A stretch of DNA of 7,662 bases, taken from contig JAFNVK010000196.1 of the NCBI GenBank assembly GCA_017379815.1, positions 1-7,662 on the forward strand, read 5' to 3'. Shown here one piece after another: positions 5,669 to 7,662 of the stretch. Every line of letters starts with the position of its first letter. Positions within the stretch are counted from its first letter, which is position 1. Below the pieces are notes generated by a model that saw only the letters and a list, made by a program, of their open reading frames with translations, was not told where the DNA came from and made no database searches. Position numbers and translations under genes: made by a program. Origin of the DNA: Clostridia bacterium (GTDB taxonomy: Bacteria > Bacillota > Clostridia > Oscillospirales > CAG-272).

Positions 5669-6385
5669 ATGAGCAACGTAAGCAACTGCCCTTACGCAAT
5701 GAGCACTGAGGTTCAGAACCAGTGCGTTGTGAAAAAGGGCTGCGACCACGGCCCGGCTCCCATTCCCGAGGAGGGCAAGTGGATCCAGGCAAAGCAGATC
5801 ACCGACATTTCCGCATACACCCACGGTGTGGGCTGGTGCGCACCTCAGCAGGGCGCCTGCAAGCTCTCGCTGAACGTGAAGAACGGCATCATCGAGGAGG
5901 CCCTCGTTGAGACCATCGGATGCTCCGGCATGACCCACTCTGCCGCTATGGCCGCAGAGATCCTGCCCGGCAAGACCCTGCTTGAGGCACTCAACACCGA
6001 CCTCGTTTGCGATGCCATCAACACCGCAATGCGCGAGCTCTTCCTGCAGATCGTTTACGGCCGCAGCCAGTCTGCCTTCTCCGAGGGCGGTCTCGTGATC
6101 GGCGCCGGCATGGAGGACCTCGGCAAGGGCGAGAGATCTATGGTCGGCACGATGTACGGCACCAAGGCCAAGGGCGTTCGCTACCTCGAGATGACCGAGG
6201 GCTACTGCACGCGCATGGCTCTGGACGAGAACAACGAAGTGATCGGCTACGAGTTCGTTTCTCTGGGCAAGATGACCGACTTCATCAAGAAGGGCATGGA
6301 GCCGAACGAGGCGTACGAGAAGGCCAAGGGAACCTACGGTAGATTCAATGATGCTGCAAAGTACATTGACCCCCGTAAAGAGTAA
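5669..6385 (+). CDS. NifU/IscU-like Fe-S scaffold-related protein, partner of GGGtGRT protein
   Basis: A 238-residue protein with a NifU/IscU N-terminal-type core at about 50-140. ACKLSLNVKNGIIEEALVET followed by IGCSGMTHSAAMAAEILPGKTLLEAL (63-108 overall) corresponds to the IscU segment around its second cluster cysteine, here C85. The other two scaffold positions are not standard: nearby C57 and C64 lie where the first cysteine is expected but out of register, and the third position falls at YGRS (130-133) with no cysteine. Further cysteines are C7, C19 and C25 near the N-terminus, C114 and C180. A C-terminal region of about 100 residues (MYGTKAKGVRYLEMTEGYCT) is not in classical IscU. It may bind a cluster or another metal, or have lost that role. 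Ribosome site AAAGGAG (5654-5660) precedes the ATG by 8 bases, and the GGGtGRT gene starts 19 bases after its stop. The family pairing is known; the function is not. Confidence 0.8.
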   Translation: MSNVSNCPYAMSTEVQNQCVVKKGCDHGPAPIPEEGKWIQAKQITDISAYTHGVGWCAPQQGACKLSLNVKNGIIEEALVETIGCSGMTHSAAMAAEILPGKTLLEALNTDLVCDAINTAMRELFLQIVYGRSQSAFSEGGLVIGAGMEDLGKGERSMVGTMYGTKAKGVRYLEMTEGYCTRMALDENNEVIGYEFVSLGKMTDFIKKGMEPNEAYEKAKGTYGRFNDAAKYIDPRKE

Positions 6386-6404
6386 TTAAAGGAGGGAATG
6401 TATC

Positions 6405-7415
6405 ATGGCAAAATTTGAAGGTTACGAGAGACGCGAGGCGAAGATCCTCGCCGCACTGAACAAATACGGCATCAACTCCATCGACGAGTGCCGCGAGATC
6501 TGCGAGAAGGCAGGCATCAACCCCTACAAGATCGTTGAGGAGACCCAGCCCATCTGCTTTGAGAATGCAAAGTGGGCCTACACCGTAGGCGCAGCCATCG
6601 CACTCAAGGAGGCTGAGAGAACCGGCGACAAGAGCGCCGCTACCGCCGCTGCAAACATCGGTATCGGTCTGCAGAGCTTCTGCATCCCCGGATCGGTTGC
6701 CGAGAACCGCCAGGTTGGTCTTGGACACGGAAACCTGGGCAAGATGCTGCTCTCCGAGGAGACCGAGTGCTTCTGCTTCCTGGCAGGACACGAGTCCTTC
6801 GCTGCTGCTGAGGGTGCGATCAAGATCGCGCTGAACGCAAACAAGGTCCGCGTAAAGCCCCTGCGCGTTATCCTCAATGGTCTTGGCAAGGACGCGGCTT
6901 ACATCATTTCCCGCATCAACGGCTTCACCTACGTGCAGACCTCCTTTGATCCCTACACCGAGCAGGTCACCGTCATCAGCAAGAAGGCATTCTCCGACGG
7001 TCCTCGCGCAAAGGTCAACTGCTATGGCTCCGACAACGTTCCCGAGGGCGTTGCCATCATGAAGCTGGAGAACGTTGGCGTTTCCATCACCGGTAACTCC
7101 ACCAACCCCACCAGATTCCAGCATCCCGTTGCCGGCACCTACAAGAAGTGGTGCCAGGAGAACGGCGTAAACTACTTCTCCGTTGCTTCCGGCGGTGGAA
7201 CGGGCCGTACGCTCCATCCCGACAACATGGCCGCAGGACCTGCTTCCTACGGCATGACCGACACGATGGGCAGAATGCACGGCGACGCACAGTTCGCAGG
7301 CTCCTCCTCCGTCCCCGCCCATGTCGAAATGATGGGTCTGATCGGAGCCGGAAACAACCCCATGGTTGGTATGACCGTTGCGGTTGCAGTTGCAGTCGAA
7401 GAGGCGCTGAAGTAA
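6405..7415 (+). CDS. GGGtGRT protein (uncharacterised family)
   Basis: A 336-residue protein with the family's signature GGGTGRT at 263-269 in SVASGGGTGRTLHPDNMAAG, followed by the highly conserved-looking glycine-rich block MGRMHGDAQFAGSSSVPAHV (288-307) and a hydrophobic Ala/Val C-terminus (IGAGNNPMVGMTVAVAVAVE). Earlier parts include an N-terminal helical region (YERREAKILAALNKYGI, with CREIC at 29-33) and a Gly-rich mid-section (IGIGLQSFC, GLGHGNLGKML). Eight cysteines are present (29, 33, 51, 93, 122, 124, 206, 250), of which C122 and C124 form a CxC. No signal peptide is seen. No enzyme activity is established for the family; it is normally encoded beside a NifU-like protein, as here, suggesting a two-protein complex or a metal-dependent enzyme and its scaffold. 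Ribosome site AAAGGAGGG (6388-6396) has 8-base spacing, and codon choice looks like that of a well-expressed gene. Confidence 0.9.
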   Translation: MAKFEGYERREAKILAALNKYGINSIDECREICEKAGINPYKIVEETQPICFENAKWAYTVGAAIALKEAERTGDKSAATAAANIGIGLQSFCIPGSVAENRQVGLGHGNLGKMLLSEETECFCFLAGHESFAAAEGAIKIALNANKVRVKPLRVILNGLGKDAAYIISRINGFTYVQTSFDPYTEQVTVISKKAFSDGPRAKVNCYGSDNVPEGVAIMKLENVGVSITGNSTNPTRFQHPVAGTYKKWCQENGVNYFSVASGGGTGRTLHPDNMAAGPASYGMTDTMGRMHGDAQFAGSSSVPAHVEMMGLIGAGNNPMVGMTVAVAVAVEEALK

Positions 7416-7416
7416 T

Positions 7417-7438
7417 CCTTGCCGCGTAAGGCTTTTTG
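7417..7438 (+). terminator. Short intrinsic terminator after the GGGtGRT gene
   Basis: CCTTG (7417-7421) pairs with TAAGG (7427-7431), including one G-U pair, around a CCGCG loop and is followed by CTTTTT (7432-7437), starting one base after the stop codon. The stem is short, so it may be leaky; a much stronger hairpin lies at 7514-7556. Confidence 0.5.
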
Positions 7439-7446
7439 AGCGTTCC

Positions 7447-7494
7447 GTAGGGGCGAACCGTGTTCGCCCGCGGGCGTTCAATGAACGCCCCTAC
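7447..7494. repeat. REP/MITE-like palindromic element with two tandem hairpins
   Basis: The ends GTAGGGGCG (7447-7455) and CGCCCCTAC (7486-7494) are exact inverted repeats. Inside, GGGCGAAC (7451-7458) pairs with GTTCGCCC (7462-7469) around CGT, and GGGCGTTC (7472-7479) pairs with GAACGCCC (7483-7490) around AAT. The element can therefore form either two 8-bp hairpins or one outer stem. Its GC content contrasts sharply with the AT-rich DNA that follows. From memory, GTAGGGGCG-ended elements of this kind are scattered in intergenic DNA of Clostridial genomes; copy number cannot be judged from one window. Confidence 0.65.
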
Positions 7495-7513
7495 AAAATC
7501 ACAAATAAAAAAG

Positions 7514-7564
7514 TTGGACACATCATTTTAAGGGTTTTCCTTAGTGATGTGTCCAATATTTTTT
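7514..7564. terminator. Long hairpin, probable bidirectional terminator
   Basis: TTGGACACATCA (7514-7525) pairs perfectly with TGATGTGTCCAA (7545-7556); beyond a small internal loop TAAGG (7529-7533) pairs with CCTTA (7539-7543) around GTTTT. The plus strand continues TATTTTTT, and the minus strand after the hairpin continues CTTTTTTATTT (complement of 7503-7513). It lies between the plus-strand operon and the convergent partial gene at the right edge, so it can end both transcripts. Confidence 0.8.
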
Positions 7565-7588
7565 ACCATCTTGCTATTATATTGGGAA

Positions 7589-7662
7589 TTATTTCTTCTT
7601 GGATTTTTTGAATTCCTTCATACCGTTAGTGCTTCCGCCGTCGCAAAGAACGTCAACTCCTG
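7589..7662 (-). CDS. C-terminal fragment of an unrecognised protein
   Basis: An open minus-strand frame enters from the right edge and ends at TAA (7591-7589), giving the last 23 residues: GVDVLCDGGSTNGMKEFKKS then KKK. The hydrophobic strand, Gly-rich turn and lysine-rich end look like a plausible protein C-terminus, and the probable bidirectional terminator 25 bases beyond the stop supports a real gene ending here. DGGSTNG resembles the FHA-domain D-x-x-S-T-N-G turn, but the protein stops too soon afterwards to rely on this. I do not recognise the family. Confidence 0.5.
   Translation of the reverse strand, partial: GVDVLCDGGSTNGMKEFKKSKKK

Noticed and set aside
6345..7481. Long minus-strand open frame of 378 codons opposite the GGGtGRT gene
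   Set aside because: It is an antisense shadow of a clearly recognised gene, runs through the terminator and the palindromic repeat, and has no start signal.
7447..7564. CRISPR repeat or complete insertion sequence
   Set aside because: There is no regularly spaced repeat set and no transposase; the two structures are different in sequence and composition.

Overview
The window looks like chromosomal DNA of a fairly GC-rich, uncultured-type member of the Clostridia (Bacillota). The reasons are strong AAGGAGG-type ribosome sites before nearly every gene, tight gene packing, a TepA-type ClpP-like peptidase, a ThiI without a rhodanese domain, and the NifU-like/GGGtGRT gene pair, which I know mainly from anaerobic Firmicutes and relatives. 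No phage, plasmid, CRISPR, rRNA or tRNA genes were seen.

Left part (1-4182, all minus strand, read right to left): tepA, then a regulatory interval (about 3240-3441), then a closely spaced run of five genes. These are a DEDDh exonuclease with a zinc-ribbon-like motif, a small DUF2007-like protein, thiI (tRNA 4-thiouridine synthesis), a purine-type phosphoribosyltransferase, and the first 16 codons of aspS (aspartyl-tRNA synthetase). Gaps are 12, 1, 22 and 24 bases, so one transcript is likely. The interval before the run holds a good sigma-A promoter overlapped by a perfect 9-bp inverted repeat, a roughly 160-base leader able to fold into a branched RNA, and a strong ribosome site that fits a TTG start better than the downstream ATG.

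Right part (4284-7438, plus strand): divergent from tepA, an extended -10 promoter (4284-4312) drives pduL (phosphate acyltransferase), a cytoplasmic SGNH/GDSL hydrolase, a NifU-like Fe-S scaffold-related protein and a GGGtGRT-family protein, separated by 35, 34 and 19 bases. A small terminator follows. The last two genes form a conserved pair without an established function and are the most interesting coding content here.

Right edge (7417-7662): a terminator, a compact palindromic element of two tandem hairpins (REP-like or MITE-like), a long hairpin with T runs on both strands that probably terminates convergent transcripts, and the last 23 codons of an unrecognised minus-strand gene. No gene-free stretch exceeds 300 bases.
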